Below are positions 1 through 6,687 of a DNA stretch of 11,340 nt, in pieces. The notes beneath the pieces were generated by a model that was not told the origin of the DNA, made no database searches, and worked only from the letters and a program-made list of their open reading frames with translations. Numbering within the stretch: position 1 is the first letter of the stretch; each line of letters starts with the position of its first letter. The DNA lies in the NCBI GenBank assembly GCA_036847245.1, contig DAIUAL010000104.1, positions 1-11,340 of the forward strand, in the 5' to 3' direction. Source of the stretch: UBA4661 sp002405405. GTDB lineage: Bacteria; Bacteroidota; Ignavibacteria; Kapaibacteriales; UBA4661. Position numbers and translations under genes: made by a program.

Positions 1-713
1 TGTCGGTGATGCATGCCAAATATGAAAAAGGAGCAATCCGCCCACTCAATGCACTACGAAGTATGCTGCCTAGTGCATATCTTCAAACAGAAGCGGTGCA
101 ATCTTTCGGCAAAATTCCATTAAATATGCAACAGCTTGGTATTGATTTTGCCACCATGTCTGCCCACAAAATTCATGGACCTAAAGGAGTTGGCATATTG
201 TTTATCCGTAAAGGCATCGATTTCAAAGCACATCAGCAAGGCGGTGCGCAAGAACGTAATCGGCGAGGTGGTACAGAACCGGTTGCACTGATTGTCGGTA
301 TGCAGGTTGCAACACGTCTTGCACATAAAGCAATGCAACAACGCACTGAAACTTTGTGTGAGTTGAAAACCATATTAGAATCTTCGCTTCTCGAGAAAAT
401 TCCTCATCTTCGTGTAAACTCTCTTGATGAGCATGGTCTTCCTCATATTGTGAATGTATCATTTTGGGATGCAGAGCATCTTGATGGCGAAGCAATTTTA
501 GCTCAAATGGATATGCAAGGCATAGCTGTATCGAATGGTTCGGCATGTGTTTCGGGTAGTTTGCAACCTTCGCATGTTCTGAAAGCACTAGGTCGTTCGG
601 ATGCAGAAGCAAAAGCAGCAGTACGCTTTTCGCTTTCTAAAGATACGACGGTTGACGATATTCACACAGCTGCAAGAACACTGGCTGATATTCTGGATAT
701 GATGCGGTCATAA
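1..713 (+). CDS. Cysteine desulfurase (NifS/IscS family), 5' end outside window
   Basis: A PLP-dependent enzyme of this family removes sulfur from cysteine as a protein-bound persulfide for Fe-S cluster or thiolation pathways, in the cytosol. The frame is already open at base 3, and the first visible residues (SVMHA) align inside the family, so roughly the first third of the protein lies upstream. Visible landmarks are the Schiff-base lysine in SAHKIHGPKG (Lys codon 168-170), the QERNRRGGTE segment, and the catalytic cysteine loop SNGSACVSGS (Cys codon 546-548) followed by PSHVLKALG. Oddities: the usual NNE after MHA reads KYE (18-26), and the Asp of the usual HTDAVQ reads Glu in QTEAVQ (codon 90-92), which changes residues known to contact PLP. 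The frame is otherwise intact, so a divergent paralogue is more likely than a pseudogene. The stop is TAA 711-713. Confidence 0.9.
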   Translation, partial: SVMHAKYEKGAIRPLNALRSMLPSAYLQTEAVQSFGKIPLNMQQLGIDFATMSAHKIHGPKGVGILFIRKGIDFKAHQQGGAQERNRRGGTEPVALIVGMQVATRLAHKAMQQRTETLCELKTILESSLLEKIPHLRVNSLDEHGLPHIVNVSFWDAEHLDGEAILAQMDMQGIAVSNGSACVSGSLQPSHVLKALGRSDAEAKAAVRFSLSKDTTVDDIHTAARTLADILDMMRS

Positions 714-780
714 GTATAAAATACAGTAGCTTTGCCCCACATACACTACGCTTACATATACGATTGTTCATGACAAAGTG

Positions 781-840
781 AAGAGAATATGATTCTACCT
801 GATTTGATGAATCAAATATGAGTTTCATGACTGTTCTCTT
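781..840. repeat. Nested inverted repeats upstream of the TPR sensor block
   Basis: Two perfect inverted repeats are nested in the 126-bp gap after the cysteine desulfurase. The outer arms are AAGAGAA (781-787) and TTCTCTT (834-840). The inner palindrome is ATTTGAT (802-808) - GA - ATCAAAT (811-817). A further short match, ATGA (789-792) with TCAT (825-828), lies between them, so the RNA could fold into one branched hairpin, or the inner palindrome could be a dimeric regulator site. There is no T-run after it, so it does not look like an intrinsic terminator. The outer right arm touches the possible TTG start at 840. The rest of the gap (714-780) shows nothing convincing beyond a lone TAGCTTTG at 727-734. 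A function is inference only. Confidence 0.4.
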
Positions 841-2576
841 TGAGAAAGAATACCATTCACCGATGTAAAGCAGATCATACTTTTCAATCTTTTTCTTTGC
901 CCTTGAATAGGTTGTGCCATATACGATCCCGATTGAGTGTCCATCTATCTCGGATAGCTTTGGTTTTCATGTGGTATTGGATATTGATGATTGTAAGTTT
1001 TACAATCACCAAGGCACAAAATATCGTGCGTATTGATTCTTTACGGAATGTTATCAGGGTAGATGCTAATGACACGATACGCCAGCAAACATTAACGGAG
1101 TTAAGCATTGAAATCTACTTACTTAATCCTGACTCATCGTTGGTGCGTGCGCAAGAAGCATTATACCTTGCCAAGCGTATGAATTATGATCGTGGGATCG
1201 CCGAAGCACATCGAGTTACAGGAATCTGTTTGCAACGCATGGGACGATTAAGTCAATGCATTCGTGAATATCTGCTTGCTATCGAATATTTTCAGGCACA
1301 TAATGACAGTGCTGGTCTTTTCAAAACATACAATAGTTTGGGTTTGGCAGCATCGCAAAGTGGCTCACAACAAGAAGGATTAACATACTACGACAGAGCG
1401 AGACAGTACTATAATCCAAACGAACCATTCCTTTCCTCTCTTTATACCAATCGCTCACTTGCATTTTTTGCAATGGGGCGTTGGGATTCTGCCTATACAT
1501 ATGCCGATTGGGGGCTGAAAGCTGCTCAAAACATTCAGTTGATACGTGCATATCCTTTTGCGATGCTTGCTAAAGCAAATGCATGGATAGAGTTAGGTGA
1601 GGCAGATTCTGCTAAAGTGTTGATTGATTCGGCTAAAATTATCAATGACCGGTTAAACAATACGTTGGTTGAACATCTGTATGACAAAGCACTCGCACAT
1701 TGGTATTCCTATAAAGCCAATAAGGATTCGGCACTATATGCTTTTACAAAGAGTATTGAGTCTGCACGTCGCTCGGGGCATATCTATTTTGTGCGCGATG
1801 CATACATAGGTATAATTCGGTATGCATCTCGTGAGCGCATGCCCCTTCTGGCGATTGCTTATCAGGATACACTTAATGCTCTTCAGAAGCAACTACAGAA
1901 TACCGAAACCAATAGTGCCACTGATGATTTAGAGGAGGAAATTCGTCGTCTTGATGATATCGCACAGTTAAAACTTTCCGAGCAGAAGATTCGACAAACG
2001 CAAACTTTCGTGTATTGGGGTATTGCATTTATCGGATTTGCCGGCTTGCTCGGTATTATTCTACTCCGTGTGAATCGTAAAGAACATGAAGCGCAACTCT
2101 ATCTGCAAGAGGAAGCTAAGGAGCTAGAAGAGCAAAAGCATAAACTTGCCGAAAAGACCGAACAAATTTTTTTAGCCAATAAAAGTTTGGAGGCACTCAA
2201 CAGCGAATTACATAGCATCAACACAGAGTTACAAGGAGCAAATACCTTTAAGTTATCCATGATTCGTTTGTTAAGTCATGATCTCAAAATTGCTATTGAT
2301 AATAGCATACAAGCGGTGGATAATGTCGAATTGCTGTCGCATGTATTGCGTCATTCTCTGGAACACTCTGATGCTACGATGGTCCAAGAAGAGCATAGCA
2401 CGGACGTAGTGAGTAAGAAGATATTGAGTTCACTCGAAGCCATTCTCGAACAAGTAGATAATATGGTAACATTGATCCAACGAGAATTATCTTCCGTAGG
2501 TGAGCAATCTGTTTTGATACAGAATCCGGAGCACAGTGACGCAATGAATGGGGAAATGAATGAGGAGGTAATATGA
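840..2576 (+). CDS. TPR sensor protein with membrane helix, coiled coil and DHp-like end, no kinase ATPase domain
   Basis: This is a sensor-type membrane protein related to TPR histidine kinases. Counting from TTG 840, a hydrophobic signal segment ends at ITKA/Q (about residue 60). It is followed by about six TPR-like helix pairs (about 75-350), a membrane helix (391-409), a charged coiled coil (about 412-475) and a DHp-like pair of helices. The H-box is LLSHDLKIAID, with the putative phospho-acceptor at H480. The residues after HDLK are I-A-I rather than the usual T/S-P-I/L, and the protein ends without N, G1, F or G2 boxes. The start is uncertain: 840 is the longest form, but the signal peptide argues for a shorter one, such as ATG 969, ATG 987 or TTG 933. 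It is collinear with the next gene (shared RIDSLR, NPDS/HPDS, YFVRDAY), so the two are tandem paralogues. The stop overlaps the next start as ATGA. Confidence 0.8.
   Translation: MRKNTIHRCKADHTFQSFSLPLNRLCHIRSRLSVHLSRIALVFMWYWILMIVSFTITKAQNIVRIDSLRNVIRVDANDTIRQQTLTELSIEIYLLNPDSSLVRAQEALYLAKRMNYDRGIAEAHRVTGICLQRMGRLSQCIREYLLAIEYFQAHNDSAGLFKTYNSLGLAASQSGSQQEGLTYYDRARQYYNPNEPFLSSLYTNRSLAFFAMGRWDSAYTYADWGLKAAQNIQLIRAYPFAMLAKANAWIELGEADSAKVLIDSAKIINDRLNNTLVEHLYDKALAHWYSYKANKDSALYAFTKSIESARRSGHIYFVRDAYIGIIRYASRERMPLLAIAYQDTLNALQKQLQNTETNSATDDLEEEIRRLDDIAQLKLSEQKIRQTQTFVYWGIAFIGFAGLLGIILLRVNRKEHEAQLYLQEEAKELEEQKHKLAEKTEQIFLANKSLEALNSELHSINTELQGANTFKLSMIRLLSHDLKIAIDNSIQAVDNVELLSHVLRHSLEHSDATMVQEEHSTDVVSKKILSSLEAILEQVDNMVTLIQRELSSVGEQSVLIQNPEHSDAMNGEMNEEVI
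2563..2568 (+). promoter_or_regulatory. Strong Shine-Dalgarno sequence for the second TPR gene
   Basis: AGGAGG, extended to AGGAGGT, lies inside the last codons of the upstream gene. It is 4 nt from ATG 2573 and 7 nt from ATG 2576, so the second ATG has the better spacing and may be the real start. With the ATGA stop/start overlap, this points to translational coupling of the two paralogues. Other genes in the window show no comparably good site. Confidence 0.7.
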
Positions 2577-3829
2577 TGCGGACCTTGCCTCATATTCTGA
2601 CACAACAACGAATAGGTGCTATCCTTGTTTGTATTTTTCTGTGTTATACTCATGGGGTTTCGCAAAACTGGAAACGAATCGATTCTTTGCGCTATCGTAT
2701 TGCAATGGCAAAGAATGATTCTTTACGAATACAATTCTTGACTGCTCTTGCTACGGAGATATATGTTGTTCATCCTGACTCCGCTCTGGCGATCAATCAA
2801 CAAGCGATTGAAATTGCACGAACAAGTGGTTTGCGATGGGGTATGGCAGAAGCTAGTCGAAGTTGGGGATATATTCTTCAGCGTGCAGGTCGCTTACAAG
2901 AAGCAGTCGATCATTATGTGCAAGCACTACAGATTTTTTCGGCTTTGCATGATACGGTAGCAATGGGAAATACCTATAATGGACTTGGTATGGCATATTT
3001 TCATGCAGGGTACGATAGTATTGGTATTGCTAATTTGCATCGTGCAATTTTTTTAAGTGAAAAGAAACTAGCGCAACATGCACCATCGATATATACAAAT
3101 GTTGCCACATACTATGCACGTCGAAATCGTCCTGATTCTAGCGTTTACTATGGGTTGCGCTCTGTACAGAGTGCACGTGAATTAGGATTAGAGAGAGCAT
3201 TGCCATTCTCTTATTTAGCTCTTGCCGAAGGATATAGTTTGCAAAAAAAACATCATGAAGCACTACGGTTCATACAGCAAGCAGACTCTATCAATAAGCA
3301 CCTCAATAATGCATTAATATCGATGCGAAAAGCGCAAGTGCAATCAGTGTGGCATAGAACACATGGAGATTTTGACAAAGCTATTTCGTGGGCGGAGCAG
3401 TATATTGCTATTGCCACACGGGTGCATCAGGTCTATTTTGTTCGTGATGCGTATATGATTATGTATGCAACATTGCGATCTGCTCAACAATATCAACGTG
3501 CTCTTCTTTATCTTGATACATTGCAAATACTTCGAGAAAAAATTATTCAAAAAGAAGAGGCAAGTCGTCTTAGTAAGTTTGAAGCAGGAATTGAAGATCT
3601 ACACCGTCGTTCGGAAGACCGAACACTGCAATCTTCTGCAACTATTCAGCGTTTTGAAATTATTGTCATTGTCGTAATATCCATTCTCGTTATGCTTTGG
3701 ATTATACGACTTGTCACCACATTACGCTCTACGGAAACTGCTCTTGTGCAAGCAGAGGCTTATCGTAATCAACAACAAGAACAACAAAAAGATTTGATAA
3801 TAAAATTGAATGAGTTTGAGCGAATGTAA
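2573..3829 (+). CDS. TPR sensor protein with membrane helix and coiled coil; N-terminal part of a split histidine kinase
   Basis: This is the likely sensory half of a TPR histidine kinase. A signal peptide (about 1-30, ending GVS/Q) is followed by RIDSLR, TPR-like repeats (about 45-320), a membrane helix (363-378) and a Gln/Glu-rich coiled coil that stops at TAA 3827-3829. The frame stays open after this stop, and the following 758 bases encode a DHp plus ATPase core in the same frame. Reading through the TAA puts 73 residues between R379, just after the membrane helix, and the phospho-acceptor His; the upstream paralogue has 70 between the equivalent positions (R410 and H480). This supports an ancestral single gene broken by one nonsense codon. 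Alternatives are a genuine two-polypeptide kinase or a sequencing error. ATG 2573 or ATG 2576 could be the start; the Shine-Dalgarno spacing favours 2576. It overlaps the upstream gene by 4 nt. Confidence 0.82.
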   Translation: MMRTLPHILTQQRIGAILVCIFLCYTHGVSQNWKRIDSLRYRIAMAKNDSLRIQFLTALATEIYVVHPDSALAINQQAIEIARTSGLRWGMAEASRSWGYILQRAGRLQEAVDHYVQALQIFSALHDTVAMGNTYNGLGMAYFHAGYDSIGIANLHRAIFLSEKKLAQHAPSIYTNVATYYARRNRPDSSVYYGLRSVQSARELGLERALPFSYLALAEGYSLQKKHHEALRFIQQADSINKHLNNALISMRKAQVQSVWHRTHGDFDKAISWAEQYIAIATRVHQVYFVRDAYMIMYATLRSAQQYQRALLYLDTLQILREKIIQKEEASRLSKFEAGIEDLHRRSEDRTLQSSATIQRFEIIVIVVISILVMLWIIRLVTTLRSTETALVQAEAYRNQQQEQQKDLIIKLNEFERM

Positions 3830-3847
3830 GAGGAATCATCAATTTTG
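3827..3847 (+). other. In-frame TAA and possible re-initiation site within a histidine kinase reading frame
   Basis: TAA at 3827-3829 is followed in the same frame by five sense codons (Glu-Glu-Ser-Ser-Ile) and then TTG 3845-3847. An SD-like AAGAGGA (3828-3834) lies 10 nt before that TTG, so ribosomes could restart there. The bases also make sense as coiled-coil coding sequence (Glu-Glu), so the SD resemblance may be accidental. Confidence 0.6.
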
Positions 3848-4603
3848 AATAAGCATCTTTCATACCTCAGGGCGGAATTAGAACTGGCACATACACATAA
3901 ATTTATGGTGTCCGGTATGGTTAGTCATGATCTTAAGACCCCAATTACCGGTATTTCGCTGTCGGTTGAAATGATGATGAAAGCATTACAACAACAACAG
4001 ATTGAGCGCTTCTTTCAGCAAGCATCACGACATGTTATGAACATAAAAGGATTATTAGATCGTATGGTGCGGTTTATCAGTGATGTTCTTGATACGGTAA
4101 CACTCGAAGATAAAGATATTCTGTTGAATCGTAGTGACATTGCCTTGCACGATATTATCAAAACATCCATAGAAGAACTGACACAATTTGCTCACCACAA
4201 GGCACAAAGTATTCAGCTTCATATTGAAACAGATGTGTTTATACAAGGTGATGCCCTGCGCCTTCGTCAGGTTGTCGATAATCTTTTGAGTAATGCGATT
4301 AAGTATGCTCCATTTGGTGACACTATTGGTGTATGCCTCTCAGCAAATGATCAACGCTGCACATTATCCATTACCGATCATGGGCAGGGTATTCAATCGG
4401 ATGAAATGCACAAGCTCTTTCGACCGTTCGAGCGATTGTCTTCTATTCCAACCGGTAATGAAAAATCTCATGGAATAGGATTGAATATCGTCAAGAAAAT
4501 TGTAGAATTACATCAAGGCTCTGTACGATGCGAGTCAGTGCCCTCTATTGAAACAACATTCTATGTGTCTTTGCCTATTACCGGTGATGATGGTAATGCA
4601 TGA
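3845..4603 (+). CDS. Histidine kinase core (DHp plus HATPase), no sensor domain
   Basis: This frame holds the catalytic half of a two-component sensor kinase, which autophosphorylates a His and passes the phosphate to a response regulator. Counting from TTG 3845, a short coiled coil (1-19) leads into the H-box VSHDLKTPITG with H28 and a canonical Thr-Pro. The second DHp helix covers about 50-90. The ATPase domain follows with the N-box NLLSNAIKYAP (N150), G1 box DHGQG (178-182), F-box LFRPFERL and G2 box GIGL (210-213). All key residues are present, so the core looks active. There is no membrane segment or signal peptide; alone it would be soluble and depend on a partner for sensing. It is in frame with the preceding TPR protein, separated only by TAA 3827-3829, so it may be the 3' part of one gene. 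The TTG start is tentative. No response regulator lies nearby. Confidence 0.88.
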   Translation: MNKHLSYLRAELELAHTHKFMVSGMVSHDLKTPITGISLSVEMMMKALQQQQIERFFQQASRHVMNIKGLLDRMVRFISDVLDTVTLEDKDILLNRSDIALHDIIKTSIEELTQFAHHKAQSIQLHIETDVFIQGDALRLRQVVDNLLSNAIKYAPFGDTIGVCLSANDQRCTLSITDHGQGIQSDEMHKLFRPFERLSSIPTGNEKSHGIGLNIVKKIVELHQGSVRCESVPSIETTFYVSLPITGDDGNA

Positions 4604-4627
4604 GATTCTCTTCTCTTCGTTTGTATT

Positions 4628-5572
4628 ATGACTGCTTGTACGAGATTGCTTTCCCAATTCCGATGGTGTCTATTCGTGAGCATGCTTTGTGCTTCTACTG
4701 TGCTTACTAATACTTTACAGATTTATGCTCAAGAAATAAAAGCAAATGTTACTGTTGACATGCAATTGATTCCGATTGATCGACGCGAAGATATTCTCAC
4801 GATGGAGAATGATGTCAAAAACTATCTAAACACGCAACGTTATCGTTCTCTCGATTGGGAGGGTGAGAAAATTGAAGTTGATATTACGATCACGCTTACC
4901 GGCAGAAGTGGTAATCGCTATAATGCGAATCTTCTCATTAATGCCAAGCGTACGATTGATTACCAAACCTTTAAGAAGACCATCAGCTTCCGATTTTTCG
5001 AAAAGGCAGAAAATTGGTCCTTTGAGTATTATCGTAATGCCTCGCTTACCTATGTTTCGACAAGATTTGATGAATTCTCCAGTTTGTTGGATTACTACAT
5101 GCTTTTGATTATTGGGTTCGATTTGGACACATATGAGGAATTAAGTGGTGCGCCACTCTTTCGCCAAGCTCGCGATATTTGGCAAATGGGCTCATCCCGC
5201 AATGCTCTCGGTTATCAGCAAACTTCGCAACCCGGAGAATTTACACGCTACAACCTTATTAGCGAACTGAATGACATTAAGTTTGAACCATTCCGAAAAT
5301 TGCTTTTTTCCTATTATGTTGATGGCTTAGAAATGCATGAAAAAAATCCTAAAGTTGGTAAACGTAATGTTGATAGTGTCCTAACAGAAATGACGCTGTT
5401 CAAGGATCGCGCAAATGTACGCAGTACACTAATGCAAATGTGGTTTGATTCAAAATTTCAAGAGCTTGCTGATCTTTTTCGCGGAAGCGACAAAAAAGAA
5501 GCATTTCAAAAATTGCGGTTTCTTGACCCTTCCCACAGTATGACATATGAGCGAGCAGAAACAGGAAAATAA
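4628..5572 (+). CDS. porD: PorD-like type IX secretion protein (DUF4835)
   Basis: This belongs to DUF4835, known as PorD in the type IX secretion system of Bacteroidota; its exact molecular role is not settled. The signal peptide runs from residue 1 to about 34 (Arg6 and Arg12, hydrophobic core, cleavage at IYA/QE), so the product is exported. The mature start (QEIKANVTVDM) and the block containing YVSTRFDEFSSLLDYY, LIIGFDLDTYEE and LISELNDIKFEPFR are characteristic of the family. The length of 314 aa is close to the usual size of about 300. ATG 4628 is 24 nt after the kinase-core gene and no better start is seen. The 3' end overlaps the Nudix gene by 26 nt. Presence of this gene is the best taxonomic pointer in the window. 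Recognition is by family pattern, not by search. Confidence 0.85.
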   Translation: MTACTRLLSQFRWCLFVSMLCASTVLTNTLQIYAQEIKANVTVDMQLIPIDRREDILTMENDVKNYLNTQRYRSLDWEGEKIEVDITITLTGRSGNRYNANLLINAKRTIDYQTFKKTISFRFFEKAENWSFEYYRNASLTYVSTRFDEFSSLLDYYMLLIIGFDLDTYEELSGAPLFRQARDIWQMGSSRNALGYQQTSQPGEFTRYNLISELNDIKFEPFRKLLFSYYVDGLEMHEKNPKVGKRNVDSVLTEMTLFKDRANVRSTLMQMWFDSKFQELADLFRGSDKKEAFQKLRFLDPSHSMTYERAETGK

Positions 5573-6017
5573 ATCGGAGAGTACAGTTATTCGCGCTGCA
5601 GTAGGCATTATCATGCGTTTGCCGAATGTTTCTGAGGTCTTGATGGGGCAGCGCCGTCCTGACAAAGCATATCCTTTACAATGGGAATTTCCCGGTGGTA
5701 AAGTCGATGATGAAGAGTCATATCTATCAGCATTAATTCGTGAGTTGCACGAAGAACTACATATTGTGGTCGATCCAAATGATTGTGCGTGTATCCATCA
5801 AGAAGTCAATTCTTATTCAACCGGAACATTTGATGTACGTTATTATTTGGTACGAGCATGGCGCGGTGAGGTGGTTAATACTGAATTTCATGCAATTGCT
5901 TGGATACCAACATTGGAATTGCCACAGTATAATATGTTAAGTGGGAATGCTACAATTGGTGCATTGTTGCATGAGTATGGTGTAGAACATTTTCTCCGTT
6001 TGGCATGGACGGCATAA
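5547..6017 (+). CDS. Nudix hydrolase, MutT-like (8-oxo-dGTP diphosphatase type)
   Basis: Nudix enzymes hydrolyse nucleoside diphosphates linked to another group; MutT members remove oxidised dGTP before it is misincorporated. The complete Nudix box spans residues 51-73 (GGK... to RELHEELHI), with E57, R65, E66, E69 and E70 in the required spacing. It is preceded by LMGQRRPDK and WEFPGGK, a pattern close to MutT proper. At 156 aa the protein is slightly longer than E. coli MutT, mainly through a polar Lys/Glu-rich N-terminus. ATG 5547 lies inside the end of porD (26-nt overlap). The next in-frame ATG falls within the first core strand, so the overlap is probably real. Substrate cannot be told from sequence; other Nudix activities remain possible. 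Confidence 0.88.
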   Translation: MSEQKQENKSESTVIRAAVGIIMRLPNVSEVLMGQRRPDKAYPLQWEFPGGKVDDEESYLSALIRELHEELHIVVDPNDCACIHQEVNSYSTGTFDVRYYLVRAWRGEVVNTEFHAIAWIPTLELPQYNMLSGNATIGALLHEYGVEHFLRLAWTA

Positions 6018-6063
6018 TACATAGCGTATCAAGAGATACATAAAAACACAGCGAGAATTGATA

Positions 6064-6681
6064 ATGCGCTCATTTAGTGATGTTTCTACTCTTCATCCTC
6101 ATGAAATGAATCTCCTTTTGCGTGAGCAAGATGAGTTCTTTATGCGCAAAGCTCTTGCCGAAGCAGAGCGAGCGTATCACCACAAAGAAGTACCAATAGG
6201 TGCTGTTATTGTACATGATGGGGCGATTATTGCCAAAGGATATAATCAAACAGAAATGCTTCAAGACCCAACTGCTCATGCTGAAATGATTGCGATCACT
6301 TCTGCTGCAGAGTATTTAGGCAGTCGTCGTCTTGATCACTGTACACTGTATGTAACGCTGGAGCCATGTTGTATGTGTGCAGGTAGTATTGTACTCGCAC
6401 GATTACCTCGCATTGTCTTTTCAGCATTTGATCCGAAAGCCGGAGCTTGTGGCTCGTTATACCGTATTCCCGAAGATACGCGCTTGAATCATCGATCCAT
6501 TATAGTTGGTGGTGTTCTTGCAGAAGAATCCTCATATCTCTTAAAATCATTTTTCGCAGCTTTGCGATCAGGCAGAATGCAACGTTCATCAGAGCAATTG
6601 CTGGCACGTGGTAAATCTCAACAATCGGATAGTGCGCAGTCATCTTCCAATGATGATACATTTCCTATCATCGAATGGTAA
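6064..6681 (+). CDS. tadA: tRNA adenosine(34) deaminase TadA
   Basis: TadA deaminates A34 of tRNA-Arg(ACG) to inosine, which lets one tRNA read several CGN codons. The zinc and catalytic motifs are complete. Counting from ATG 6064, TAHAE gives the zinc His72 and the proton-shuttle Glu74, and EPCCMCAG gives Cys102 and Cys105. EVPIGAVIV, NQTEMLQDPTAHAE, FDPKAGACGSLY and the LNHR segment match TadA rather than generic cytidine deaminases. A TTG at 6058 (TTG-ATA-ATG) is a possible longer start, but ATG 6064 is simpler; ATG 6106 would also leave the catalytic domain whole. The tail after about residue 170 is Ser/Gln-rich, low in complexity and probably disordered. rsmI starts 6 nt downstream, suggesting cotranscription. 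Confidence 0.93.
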   Translation: MRSFSDVSTLHPHEMNLLLREQDEFFMRKALAEAERAYHHKEVPIGAVIVHDGAIIAKGYNQTEMLQDPTAHAEMIAITSAAEYLGSRRLDHCTLYVTLEPCCMCAGSIVLARLPRIVFSAFDPKAGACGSLYRIPEDTRLNHRSIIVGGVLAEESSYLLKSFFAALRSGRMQRSSEQLLARGKSQQSDSAQSSSNDDTFPIIEW

Positions 6682-6687
6682 CATTGT

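Noticed and set aside
223..612. Open frame on the - strand opposite the cysteine desulfurase
   Set aside because: It lies opposite conserved catalytic motifs and has no recognisable domain; it is a shadow of the + strand gene.
727..734. TAGCTTTG, a match to the Bacteroidota -7 promoter element TAnnTTTG
   Set aside because: No -33 TTG-type element lies about 20 bp upstream, and a single 6-base match is expected by chance often enough; not strong enough to annotate as a promoter.
3769..3790. CAA-rich stretch (CAACAACAAGAACAACAA) considered as microsatellite repeat
   Set aside because: It encodes Gln/Glu in a coiled coil, is short and imperfect, and sits where the paralogue has a similar charged coil.
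4604..4627. Pyrimidine-rich gap (ctcttctcttcg) after the kinase core, considered as terminator
   Set aside because: There is no inverted repeat ahead of it, so no intrinsic terminator can be supported.
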